Part shown: positions 9,666 to 20,231 of the stretch, piece by piece | Numbering within the stretch: position 1 is the stretch's first letter | How the letters are laid out: each line of letters starts with the position of its first letter | Assembly: GCA_018136815.1 (NCBI GenBank) | Contig: CM030939.1 | Location: forward strand, 4,705,419-4,769,418 | Direction of reading: 5' to 3' | Length of the DNA stretch: 64,000 nucleotides | Source of the DNA: Isochrysis galbana | Lineage: Eukaryota; Haptophyta; Isochrysidales; Isochrysidaceae | Program-made: the position numbers and the translations under genes | The notes under the pieces: model-generated | The model's input: the letters and a program-made list of their open reading frames with translations, nothing else | Told to the model about the DNA's origin: nothing | Database searches by the model: none

Positions 9666-10608
9666 CCTCTATTGCAATAGGCGTTATTTTTAGGTCATTG
9701 AATCCTCAGGCTATTTGATGAGCCACACAAGTGATGGGCTCGTCGTCGCTCGAGAGCGCATATTCACCACCGCCGCCGCCACCCTCAAGGGTGTGTGCGT
9801 GCGAGTCAGACGACATCCGGCGTGCTTCAACCGCGATTGGCTCGTGGTCGTGTGCATCGCCTGGGGCTGACTAGGTCGTCATGAAGGGTAGGGAGCGGAT
9901 GAGGGTGTGGAAGCAGTAACGACTGCGACGGCAAATGATCGCACTGTGCCGGAGCCCGCATAGTGGCCGGCCAGTGTAGCAGCCACTGAACAACCACGGC
10001 GGCACAATCCACACTACATGTGCATTGGTTTTCGCCCGCGGATCGGCTGATGCGGTTGTGAATGATGGATGATGATGATTGTTTATTCGGGGATCTGCAC
10101 GCGGTTAAGTTTTGTTGGTAGCATCCACGGGCGGTGCGAGTGAGTGTTGTTTATACACACCCGAGAGCAAAAGAATGCAGGCGCAGGTGTCATCAAGCGT
10201 GTGTTTCAAGCATGATCTTTGAGATTATATTATTTTCTGGCTACACTTGTATATACCAGGGGTTACTGAGGGAGAGGGGTTCCAACTCAATGAAGGCTTA
10301 CGGGAGTTACAAACGAGCCTCAGCCGGAGAGAGATCACAAACCCCAGCCGGAGACTATGAACAGCCTACATTGTCATTGCCAACGTTGTGTTTGTGTTTG
10401 TCATTGCGATTGTTAATGGTCAAGGACAAGTAATGGCAATGGCACTCACACTCACTCTCAAACATAGAGGATAGGCTACTATAGCTGCTTGGTTGGCGCC
10501 CCATGCAGTCTGGCCACTGCCACACTGCCACCTCCTCCATCTTCTTCCGCCTGCGGCTTCGCACCTGCGCTCGCATCTCCGCCTCCGCTTCTTCTTCAGC
10601 CAAGGCGC
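9666..10608. other. Intergenic, simple repeats
   Basis: It contains GCC/CCG triplet repeats near 9765-9785, GATGATGATT near 10060-10080 and GTTTGTGTTT near 10385-10405. Small frames (for example the minus-strand acidic one at 10355-10603) are too weak to call. Confidence 0.55.
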
Positions 10609-10655
10609 AACTAAGTTTATACTTAGTTCACATGATTAAGTTTATACTTAGTTTA
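10609..10655 (+). repeat. Double head motif of the TTTATACTTAGTT repeat
   Basis: AACTAAGTTTATACTTAGTT is followed 6 bp later by a second TTAAGTTTATACTTAGTTTA. The following G/C-rich body, with GCGCCCCCCCTCTC, resembles family A. Confidence 0.6.
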
Positions 10656-11088
10656 AGTTTAGCATGGAGCATGGAGGGGTGCCTCGCGCCCCCCCTCTCA
10701 TCAAGCTCCAACGGCTCCCCTCCGGGGGCCTGTCGGTCAACCCCACGCTCCGCCTTTTGGCATGAGCAGGGCATTCAACAAAACCACCCAAACCCCCAGT
10801 GTCGTGGATAAGGGGAGCCTCACCACGCCGCACGCTCTATCTTTAGAGCTAGAGCGTGTCTCCTTCCCGCGCCTTGCCTCCTTCCCCTCTTCCGCCACGC
10901 GTTCTATCTTTAGAGCGTGTCTCCCCCACACCCCGTTCCTCCCCTCTCCTCCCGCCCCGAGTTCCCGCGCGCGCAACTCACAGCCGGGATCCCTTCCTTC
11001 CGTTCTCTCATGCCTTCCCGGCGTTCCCTTGTTTCCTTGGCCAGAGAGTGTCGGAGATTTCCGCGTTCGCTGTTTCCCCCCACTCCTC

Positions 11089-11560
11089 CAACTAAGTTTA
11101 TACTTTGTTCACCCATGGCAGGGCACGAGCCCCCCCCTCTCTCCACTCCTCCCCCGACATGGGGGAGGAACCACCCACTCTCCTTGCATGCCTAATGGCT
11201 TGCCTGGAGCACACTGCCCTGCTGACCCATCCTCTCCCCACAAGCATGCCTGAATCGCACGCACTGGCCTGTCGTGGCCAGCCAATCCCTCTGACCAACC
11301 CCTCCTCCCCCTGGGCCCCCCTGATCAGGACCCCCCAGCCAGCTCCAGTCGACTGGCAGGGGCTCGAGAGCCAGCGATGGAGAGGCAGGAGGGGCCAGGG
11401 CCATGCCCCAGCCTCACCTGCCCCCTGAGCTGCGCTCCCAGGCCCCTGCTGGCCTCCTGGGGACCTGAAGAGGGGCCGCAGGCGCGCGCCATGGCCAGAG
11501 ACGTTCCCGCCTGTGTCACCCCTCTGTCCCCTGTTCTGCTCTCCCTCGTCCCTCGTCATG
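11089..11560 (+). repeat. Dispersed repeat family A, copy 2
   Basis: Head AACTAAGTTTATACTTTGTT, then CACCCATGG, GGGCACGAGCCCCCC, CTCTCCACTCCTCCC and the ATGGCTTGCC block in the same order as copies 1 and 3. Long frames on both strands follow the repeat and are not genes. Confidence 0.75.
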
Positions 11561-11906
11561 CCGGCTCATGGTTCGCCGATGCCGGCTCGTGTGCTCCCTT
11601 CCCATGCTGCCTCCGGTCGACCCTCCCGCTCTTCTCGCGCCATGCATCATACATCATACATCCCATGTTACAGATCCACAACCACAACCTCACACAGACT
11701 CACCACACCTACTCCACAGCTCACACCCAGTGGGCGCGGGTCGCGACTCGCACTCCTACGCCTGCGTTGGGCCTGCGAGGCGCGACGCCGCGAAAGCGCG
11801 GCGATGGATGAAAAAGACTCAAAGTGAGGGAGCCGAGACCATTTTGCACTTTGCGCCCGTTCCGAGATCATAAAAGGTGGTTTATGATCTCCGGCTGAGG
11901 CTCGTT

Positions 11907-12745
11907 CAAACAAAGACAAAGAAACCGGAGAGCGGACTGAAGTGAGAAACCGGAGACCGGACCGGATCAAACATGAATAGTAGTAGTAGTAAATGGTAAT
12001 GGTAAATGAAAATGACGAACTACCATATATATACGATACCGAGTACCGAGAGCGAGAGCGGACTGAAGTGACAAGAGAGAGCGACGGAATTCGAGCATTT
12101 TGGTCGTGTCAGACGCGGACCAGGTCGCTCGAGCGCGTAAAGCGTAACTAGCAGTAATAAGTGCAGCCCTAGCCCTAGCCCTAGGCCTAGGCCTAGGCAA
12201 GTAGCAGTAGCCCAAGCAAAACGAGAATCGGAACGCTTGACTGGCCCCGAATGCCGAATGCTCGCTCGAAGGCCGCCCCCGACCCAGAACGCTCGAGACC
12301 ACCCCAAAGCAGCTAGCGCGGCCTAAGTATAAAGAGGTTGTTTGTGCTGGTGAAACGATGAAAACGAGGAGAATACAACATACGAGGACTACTAATGTCA
12401 ATTGAAGCTAAAACTAGTGACGTTGTTGCTTGCGGCCGCAAGAAAAAGGACCTCTGGGATGATATTGCAGGATATCTGTCGATGTCCTTACTTCCCTTAG
12501 AGCTGGCCAATTACAACGACCATTGCCACCAGATACCAGAAGCCACCACCGGGGCGGCAGATGAAGAACGATTTCATTAAGGCACGAGTCGCCCGTAGTC
12601 AATTCATTTATCCTGTGTGTAGCTAGCTGCTGTGCCATTGCAATACCTTGACGCGGCCGGCGTTGCGCAAAATGTGCAAGGAAAGGGAAGAAAAGAGCAG
12701 GATGCTAGAGAAGAAGCCCTTGCGAGCGGGTGTGCCTCGCATTAC
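11907..12745. other. Intergenic with short direct repeats
   Basis: AGAGCGGACTGAAGTGA occurs at about 11929 and again at about 12055. A CCCTAG/GGCCTA hexamer run lies at about 12168-12198; it is telomere-like only in appearance. A 61-codon plus-strand frame from 12395 starts with a true ATG but has no recognisable content. Confidence 0.45.
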
Positions 12746-13120
12746 TCATGGCGTGCTCATGTCGAACATCGAATTCGGGTCACCAGCCGCTTCCTTTACC
12801 TCTCTGCTCTTCGACTTGTCAAACACGTCGCGCCTGCGTCCGGGCCGTCCGGCTGGCGAAGTGGCGGAATGCGGAGCGCCCGCTCGGTCGATACCATTGC
12901 GCAACTGCCTCTCCGTCGCTTTCCCGCCTCTCTGCAGTGGATGGATGCGAGGTTGCAGCGTGACAGCGCCCGCTTCAGGAAGTGGCTGGGGGTTGTAAGG
13001 GAGAAGTTTGCCGTGGTCGTCGGTAACGAAGAGCCAGACGCAGATGGCCAGGACAAATGAGACGCCCAGGATGCACTTGGCAAGCCCGGGCAGCCGGGTC
13101 GACTGTTGGTCGTCGGGCAT
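12746..13120 (-). CDS. Unrecognised small single-pass membrane protein
   Basis: The first ATG (13120) gives 124 residues: MPDDQQSTRLPGLAKC, one strong transmembrane helix (ILGVSFVLAICVWLFV) and a basic, proline-containing tail ending SMFDMSTP. The frame remains open upstream of the ATG, so an extra 5' exon is possible. No family recognised. Coding status rests on the hydrophobic helix and an ORF that is not low-complexity. Confidence 0.4.
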   Translation of the reverse strand: MPDDQQSTRLPGLAKCILGVSFVLAICVWLFVTDDHGKLLPYNPQPLPEAGAVTLQPRIHPLQRGGKATERQLRNGIDRAGAPHSATSPAGRPGRRRDVFDKSKSREVKEAAGDPNSMFDMSTP

Positions 13121-13162
13121 CGGCGAGCGGGCGGGCGACGCCGCGCCGGAGGAGCCCGCCAC

Positions 13163-13436
13163 TCGATATTGTATGTAGGAGTATATTTGTGTACGGGGGA
13201 CGTGCGAGCGGGCCCACCTTGCGAGTTTTAACGAGGGTTTCCGACTTATCTTGATTGAGTTCGAGTTCTACATACTACTACTAGAGGCGTCTTCAGGTAG
13301 ACTAGTTGATGGATGGGAAACACGAGCTCACCGTCGTTGTGATTTGGGGGGCTCCTATTCACGAGTGCCCCCCCCCCCCCCCCCCCCCCGCGTTGTTGCG
13401 TTGTTTTTACCCGAAAGGGGTTTTCCCTCAGCGTGG
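13163..13436. other. Intergenic with poly-C run
   Basis: About 20 consecutive C at 13369-13389. No gene seen. Confidence 0.6.
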
Positions 13437-13660
13437 CAACTAAGTTTATACTTGGTTCGCCCATGGGGGGGCACGAGTCCCCCCCTCTCTCCACTCCTCC
13501 CCTGCCATGGGGGAGGAACCACTCATGCTCCTGGCATGACTGATGGCTTGCCAGGAGCAGACAGCTCTACCGACCCACTCTCTCACTGGCAGGCTTGCCT
13601 GCCTCGCTGTATGACGAATTGGCAAGGCCCATAGGGCCTGAGGGCAATGAGGAAGGAGGC
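13437..13660 (+). repeat. Dispersed repeat family A, copy 3
   Basis: Head AACTAAGTTTATACTTGGTT, then CGCCCATGG and the shared body. It ends with GGCCCATAGGGCCTGAGGGC and AATGAGGA, a block that also occurs at about 47489-47515. Confidence 0.75.
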
Positions 13661-13701
13661 ATGCCGGCGGCAGACGCGGCGGAGGAGACGACTTCAGAGG
13701 G

Positions 13702-13725
13702 GCTGACGGGCTGAAGCCCGTCAGC
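13702..13725. repeat. Perfect 11-bp stem palindrome
   Basis: GCTGACGGGCT, a 2-base spacer, then AGCCCGTCAGC. It lies inside a low-complexity coding-like stretch, with no T-run after it. Role unknown. Confidence 0.7.
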
Positions 13726-14338
13726 AGAGGAAGGCGGGCAGGCGGGCTTGAGCGAGGGCGAGGACGGCGGCGAGAACGACATCGAGCGAGTGGCGAGAGG
13801 CAGGAAGTGGGAGGGGCCACGCTTCAGGCCTTGCAGAGTGTGATGCGAACGAAGAAGGCGACCCTTCAGATAGAATTGGCTCTAGCATTGGATATATGGA
13901 GCGCCTCTGTGCAACCACGTACAGGTTGGAGGGCGACGGCCTTCAGATATTGCTTGTATACGACGCGATCGAATCGTTGCGTCTACTCGGGCGCAATATG
14001 GGTACGAATGCATCTGATCTGCCCAATGTTGCTGGCTGCCATTCTGCGTGCAGCCACGCCGCTCACAAATGGCAAATGGAGTCGCCACTAGGGAATACCA
14101 TGAAGCCCCTTACCATCGTTGGTTCGAGGGCAAGATCGTTGCCGCTGGAGGCGGCTCGTGGACCGTCTGACGGGTTTGAGGTTGCCACATAGTTGAACGG
14201 CGACGAAAAGGAGGAAGGTTCTACGGCGTGAGGCGCGGCCGGGGGACCCCCAGAGGAAAAGACGGGCTCCACCTCACTTAGAGATGGAGGCGGGTTGGTG
14301 ACCTTGAGGGCGGGCGAACGCGGCGAGGGAGTAGACAT
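13720..14338 (-). pseudogene. Possible retroelement gag-like remnant
   Basis: From an ATG at 14338 a Ser/Pro-rich frame (MSTPSPRSPALKVTNPPPSL) runs 91 codons to a stop at 14063. Coding-like but interrupted sequence continues to about 13720. The upstream 14340-14760 stretch reads, in the same sense, like the C/T-rich leader seen before the retroelement ORF at 45775. The composition resembles those leaders and first ORFs, but no diagnostic domain is present. Confidence 0.3.
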
Positions 14339-14920
14339 TGGCGTAGCGAGCGTGGCCGAGGGCGTGGGTGTTGCGTTGGTATTGTAAGGACTTGTTAGGA
14401 GCGTGAAACGGGGACGAGAGCGGGGTAGGGACGAGAACGAGGACGAGGGACGAGGGACGAAGGGCTAAAAGGGCCGTCGAGGGACCAAGCTGCCGTCTGA
14501 CTGACAATGACAGAAACACTAGAACCAAACGAACACCCTCCACACTAACATACCTTCCCCACGAACCGACAGGGGAGGAGGAACCAAGGAGGACGCGGAA
14601 GAGAATGCCGACAAGAGAGCGACGATGCGATGGACCATCCGACAGCGAATCGTCAGTTACGCGGGAAGGATAGGTGTGTGAGTCAGTAGCAGCATAGCGG
14701 GAACCTTCAAGAATATTTTTTGGGCAGAATGCTAGCGCGAGGCGTTTGTGTGGCATTGAGGAGGGGGCAAGGGTAGCTTATTGTGGTGGGGTGTCCTATC
14801 CCAGGGAGCATGAGCTCGGCTCTACATGTGAGATCCTTGTCTTTGTCGCACCGCGCCCAGATAAGAATGTTCTAAAACTAAAAATTGTGGGGACAAAGAC
14901 AATCGCATACCTCGAGCGTA

Positions 14921-17900
14921 CTATTCACCATCCACGCCATCCACGGTCAGACCCGCATTTCCTATTGGAGGACTTCCGAGTCGGCGCTGACGTTCGGAAT
15001 CTGGACTCTCTAGGTCGTGTTCTTGCTGGAGCTCGCTCATTTCTTCCTGATTTGGATGTGATGTCTTGGCGTCGTACGTAGAGCACCTCTTACTTCGTGC
15101 AGGAGGCGGTTGTGCTTCTCCATCCTCTTGATGCTTGACATAGGTGTAAAACCCAATACCCACGAGGCACACTAAGAGTCCCGTCACATTGCGAATAGTA
15201 AGGGTGTCGCCAAGGATGAGCGCGCTCGCCATGACGGTGAGAAGCTCCTGCTCAACACCGAGGCAGAGGAATGATAAGAGGGGTAATGCGTGCACCCTCT
15301 AAAGGCCAAGAGAGGTGCATACGGCGTGAGTTGTCCACAACAAGGCATGCTGAGGATCCGGCCACAGTGCTTGCGTAGTCACGGCTGACTTGGCCAAGTG
15401 TGCGGCGAATTGCAGCGCATCACAAATTGGTGCCCAGGATGAGGGAATGCTAGGGCGCAGGGCGTAATTGATCTAAGAACGGCTGCAACCTTGTTCCAAA
15501 ACTATCGTTGGCCCTAGTCTATGTGCGAGCTTGCCTTGAAAATGCCCGCGATGGAGAGAGAGAGGCCCGACGAGAGCTTCACAACCTGAGGACAAGAGCA
15601 AGTAACGAGGATCAGCTCGTGCGTTGTGCGCCGCTCAGCTTCTGCAATGCACAGTCGAGCGAGGTGGCTAAGATCAGCTCGCAAGCCCAGAGCTTCACAG
15701 TGCCCCCAGGCCAGGCGGGCTCCTCTTCCCCAAAGCGATCGCCCACATCGATGCAAGCAGCTCAGGGTTGCACCTGGAGCTCCATGAGTAGTAGAAGGCA
15801 CGACGCCAGGCCACCGGCAGCAGTCATTGCGGCGACCGTGATCAGGTGCTCCGCCGTCGAGTCCTCGACATAGACACGCAGCGGTGCTGCCTCGAGCGCG
15901 AGCTATGATGCAATGGGTAGCAAGCAAGAAGTCGTTAGGTTTGCGCCATGAGAGCAGGAGTGCTTCAGCTCTTGCGGGGCCATCGGCTGTGCGAGACCAT
16001 TCCATTGAGGCTTGGGCAGCACTCGATACACACCGCAACCGGGAGCAGAGCGATCAGCCCGAAGGGTGACATGTAATACAAGAGCACTATGGGGTGAATG
16101 GTTCTTAATTCGTTGTCGAACTCTGTCACGTTCTTCGCGTCATCGACCGACGAAGGCGCCAAAAGCCTCGCCTGTGATTGCCCACGTGCTGGGCTCGGAT
16201 TGCAAGATCGACTCGTACTCGGAGGCAGACATCCATCGGCGGACACATGCGCCATCGACCCATTCGGGGTTACATCTGCGCTGCTGGCTGGGAGATTTCC
16301 AGAAACGCCGCCGGCTGCGCCGCTTGAGTTTCCGCTAGCAATATCACCACCACGATCATCGACGGCGTTGAGAAGGGAAGCGGAAGTGGGAACCCCAGAG
16401 AGAAGGAGTTGGGTGCATGCCCATCGAAAACCGGCGCACATCGCGGCGAGGACAACGAGGAAGCCGCCGATAAGCTGTGTCGAGGAAGTGCTCGCAGAAG
16501 TTGGCTTTGGAGTCTGTCCTTGCCCTCTTTTTACCAAAGATGGTGGGGTCTCGTTGGTTGCGAGGGGGTCAGAGGCCAAAACGGACGACCTGGTGCTTTC
16601 CTTGGCGAGCGCAGCGCTGGATTCAGACAGAGCCAGTGTAGGAGGAAACGAGGCGGACGTGGGACTAGACTCTTGGCGACTGCTTGGCGAGCCTGCTACA
16701 TTAGATGGTGGCGCCGTCTCGGAAACCTGCACCGACTCCCCAGGCGTGGCTCTCGACGAAGCTTCTCTCGATGTCGACGATGCCTGCTTCGAAAGCTGCT
16801 TTCCCAGCTTCCTTCCCGAGACTCTGTGCTCATTCGAGAGCAGCCGCCCCGACAGAGTATGAAGTCTCAGCCGATCACGCTCCTCTATCAGTGGAGCCTC
16901 ACTGAATAGGTACTCACTGCTTTGCTTACGTTTTGCATCTAATACCGACATGCCTTTCGCGGCAGGAGCCTCAGGCAATGGGGGATGCTGCTCAAGGACG
17001 GCGCGTGCTTCTTTTGTCGAGAGCCTAGCATCCGGGCCAACATTCCATAGCATCGCAAGCTGTACAAGTAAGCGTGGTGCGTCATAGGTAGCTGTGAGGT
17101 CGCCCGGCACTGGGCTCGTCGGGTACCTAAGCTCAGTGCTCACGTCACCTCCAGACCCCACCACCGAGAAGATCGTTGAGGTCGGCGATGCACGAGCGTC
17201 GCGCAGCACAGCAAATGTCAACTTGCGCCTCGCATCTCCATCAGCAATCTCCCCCCGTGCCTGTCTAGGATCCCATCCCTGGGCGGCGCCCACAATGGCA
17301 GCGCCAGCCTGCATATCGTGCACAGCAAAATCGTCCCCATCAAGCTTAGCGCCACCGCTGTGGCCAGCATGTGGCGCGGGCGCTGACGCGAGCGCGATTC
17401 CCGCCCCGACGCAGACAACTGTGAGGAGAAGCTGCATCTTCAGCTTCTGGATGCGCATCAGCACGGAGAAAAGCAAGATCCACAGAGGTACAGTCGATTT
17501 GACAATTGTGTAGTAAGTGACAGAGATGTACAGTAGCGATAGGTTCGAGAGAGCAATATCACCTGCCATCGTCACGCCAGTCGGGCAGATGCCAAGTGCC
17601 ATACGGCGGACAGCCGCAGGGGTCGAAAAGTAGAGAGGACGCAAGCCAAATACGGCCATAGCGAAACGAGCTGCCGGCATCTAGCACATGTACGGGACAG
17701 AGCGGGTCACAGTTTTACAACACGAGAGGAGAGCAGATCAGGATGCCGCGAGCACAGCGCGATTGCTCTGCATTTGCCGTTTAGTGCGCGCCCCCAAGGA
17801 ATCGCGTCCGTTAGTAATATCCCATCATGCCGGTAATGCGGCCACCCAGCCGCACGCACCTTGAGCCCAACGTGTAGTGATGTGATGAGCAGCGGGAAGT

Positions 17901-18162
17901 GGAAGTCGTACACGGAGAAGAGCCACTTGTTAAACAGCGTGATGGAGATTGAGATAAGGTACCACGCGCCGATGCAGAGAGCGAGCATCACGGTCTTGCG
18001 CCAGCGCCCTTGTGGCGGCGGCAGGTCTGGGATCTCACCAAAGTACTCGACCGACATGATGTCTGTGATGGGGACGGGCGTGAGCGGTGTGCGCTCCGCC
18101 TCTGCCAGCTCAATGGAGCTCGAGCCCTGGGGCCGCGCGCCGTCAGATGAGAGGCGCGTCAT
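14921..18162 (-). CDS. SLC35C2-like nucleotide-sugar/triose-phosphate-translocator family protein, five exons, giant loop
   Basis: Exons (minus): 18162-17860, 17680-16034, 15902-15774, 15585-15535, 15247-14921. All junctions are phase 0 and give 818 residues. Exon 1 carries AWYLISISITLFNKWLFS and exon 2 NLSLLYISVTYYTIVKSTVP, the KS-containing TPT signature. The joined exons 2-3 read LLPVA|LALEA, exon 4 is VVKLSSGLSLSIAGIFK and exon 5 continues ELLTVMASALILGDTLT, the canonical C-terminal end. These Golgi/ER antiporters are usually about 350-400 residues. The excess is a Ser/Thr/Pro-rich loop at about residues 200-500 and a second one at about 530-620. Exon 4 is followed by a GC-AG intron (AAG|GCAAGC). 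The substrate cannot be told. Confidence 0.88.
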
Positions 18163-18620
18163 CAGAAACACGAGGCCGCGCGCAAGCCGCTCCCTCTCCG
18201 TCCCCCCTTTCCCTCCCCCCCACCTCCTCTCCTCCCCCCCAACTTCCAGCCCCCCCCCCCCCCCCCCCCCTCTCGCGCGCCCTCGGCTCTCTCTCTCTCC
18301 CTCCCTCCCTCCCTCTCTCTCTCTTCCCCTCTCCCTCCCTCCCCCCCCTCTCTCTCTTCTTCTCCCTCCCACTCCGAACACCCTCCCCCACTCTCCTAGA
18401 TTCATCATCATCCTCTCCTTCCCTCCTCTCCTTCCCTCCCTCCTCGCTTTCTCTCTTCTCCATCTCTCTTCTCCCCGCCCCTCTTCCCCCGGCTCTCTCT
18501 CCCTCTTTTCTCCTCTTTCCCATACCTCCTCGGCTGGCTCTGCTCTTCTCTCGACTCTCTCTCTCCTTCTCTCCTATTCTACCTGGTGTCGGCCCGCCGA
18601 GCAAGCGAGCACACTCGCCC
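18163..18620. repeat. CT-rich tract upstream of the SLC35C2-like gene
   Basis: Plus-strand C/T-rich repeats (18180-18560) include a poly-C run at about 18250-18270. They give Ser/Pro/Leu frames that are not genes. Confidence 0.85.
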
Positions 18621-19207
18621 CCCACCCCTCCGCCCGTCCTGTACTATACTTATACTTGATACCCCTAGAAACACAAGATACGTACGTGGTGCATACTATA
18701 ATAATGAGTACAAGATTGATAGAGGTCTATTTTTGTGGGATTTGAGGATCGTTGAAAATTCTTAATCTTCTCGCCGCGCGCGCAGCCTCGGGCTCTGTAC
18801 TCTCACTCTCATGCACGCATTCAACACCCCCCACGTCTCCGGCGTCTCGTCTTTTGCCGTACGCCATCGGGGGGTTGCGAATCCCTCCCGCCCTCTCCCT
18901 CTACCTCTACCTCTACCTCTACCTCTCTCTGCTCTCACCCTCTCACCCTTCGTTCTCCCTGCTCCCTGCGGCGCGCGGCGCGTCGCCCTTCGCACACCAC
19001 GGCACCACGGCCTGCTTTCGGAGGTCCTTTAAGAGGGACCCCAGAGGACCGGCAGGGGCAGTTTTGGTTTTGGGGGCAGTGGAGGTGGAGGTTGGGGCTA
19101 TGCCCTTTGCCCCTCCTGCCTCTCGGGGAACAGGGTACGTGAGGGCGATGCCACATAGTCCATAGTAGTAAGTAGTAGTAGAAGTATAAAGTAGTGGTTG
19201 ATAGGAC
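18621..19207. other. Intergenic, no gene seen
   Basis: It includes a (CTCTAC)n run at about 18895-18930. No convincing coding sequence. Confidence 0.55.
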
Positions 19208-19836
19208 CCTAGATGGGAAATACGCGTATTTACCGTAGTTGGCCAGAGGCCAAATACATATGTATTTGGCTGTATTTGAGGCCAGGTTGCGTTCTGTCAT
19301 ATATGATATCGTCATATATGATATCTCAGTATTAGTTGCTCTAGACCTGATACTGAGTGTCATATGACAAGACTAGAGCCTAAAATTCAACTTGTTTTAC
19401 TAGTACAAGTTCAAGTTCAGGCGCGGGAAATACCGGCGCTCCCAGCTCCGAGCCCCCCCCCCCCCCAATGGCCGCCAACCTGATGTGCAGCAACGATGGC
19501 GGCGGCGACGACGGCGATGACGAGTGTCACACCGGCGTGGAGTGGGGGCGGCGCCATGTGGAGACGCTCCAGGGTGCTGCTGTGTAAGCAGATTTTTATC
19601 ATAATGGCGGGTTTATAAGTGTAGATGTTTGGAGTGAGTATCATATGATATTAGATGTATGATATCATACTCAGTTCCATGGCAAGTGTCATATGACGGT
19701 ATGACGGAACAACTTGGATTTGAGGCGCGTCCTGGGTTGTAGGCCTCGAATGTATTTGAAATGTATTTGGCCGGAGGCCAAATACATATGTATTTGGCTG
19801 TATTTGCAGGTCCAAGCACCGTATTTCCCATCTAGG
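19208..19836. mobile_element. hAT-like MITE with 8-bp target duplication
   Basis: 629 bp with perfect terminal inverted repeats CCTAGATGGGAAATACG / CGTATTTCCCATCTAGG. It is flanked on both sides by GATAGGAC (19200-19207 and 19837-19844), an 8-bp duplication as made by hAT transposases. Both ends carry subterminal copies of CCAAATACATATGTATTTGG. It is AT-richer than its surroundings and has no transposase, so it is non-autonomous. Confidence 0.85.
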
Positions 19837-20231
19837 GATAGGACCGTGTCTGACCTAGGACCTAGGACTAGGACCTGCGGCGTTGGCTGCGAGTCTTGTG
19901 TGCGTGTTTGTTTCCGTTTGTTCACATTCTTCCCGTGTAAACATCCCTATTTATGACTTCTTTGTAAACTCCGTACTACTTTGTTCACAGAGAAAATAAT
20001 ATACTCTGAGCACTGATTACATTTGTAATCTACTCTGAGCACTGATTACTTATGTATCCCTCCCAAACGATCAAAAGTCTCATCTTGTTGGACGGCTTCC
20101 TCTCTCGTCACCGCCCGCCGCGCCCGAGGACGGCGCGCCCCTCCTGCCCCTCCCCGTTTTCGCCTTCCTTCCCCCCTCTCCCGCTCCAACGCGCACTCAC
20201 CAGACGGACTCACTGACTTGTGCGTGTCCTG

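Larger units (their letters stand above)
10312..11906. repeat. Segment bounded by an 18-bp inverted repeat
   Basis: ACGAGCCTCAGCCGGAGA stands at about 10312-10329 and its reverse complement at about 11889-11906. The interior is mostly dispersed repeat DNA of families A/B. It could be a non-autonomous DNA element into which others nested. No clear target duplication was found, so the interpretation stays open. Confidence 0.4.

Noticed and set aside
12168-12198. CCCTAG repeats as an interstitial telomere
   Set aside because: Only a few units, the motif drifts to GGCCTA, and it does not match a common telomere repeat.
13702-13725. Hairpin as a bacterial-type terminator
   Set aside because: No following T-run and no bacterial gene context.
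16098-16862. 254-codon plus-strand frame opposite the transporter
   Set aside because: Antisense of the Ser/Thr-rich loop of the SLC35C2-like protein. No motif of its own.
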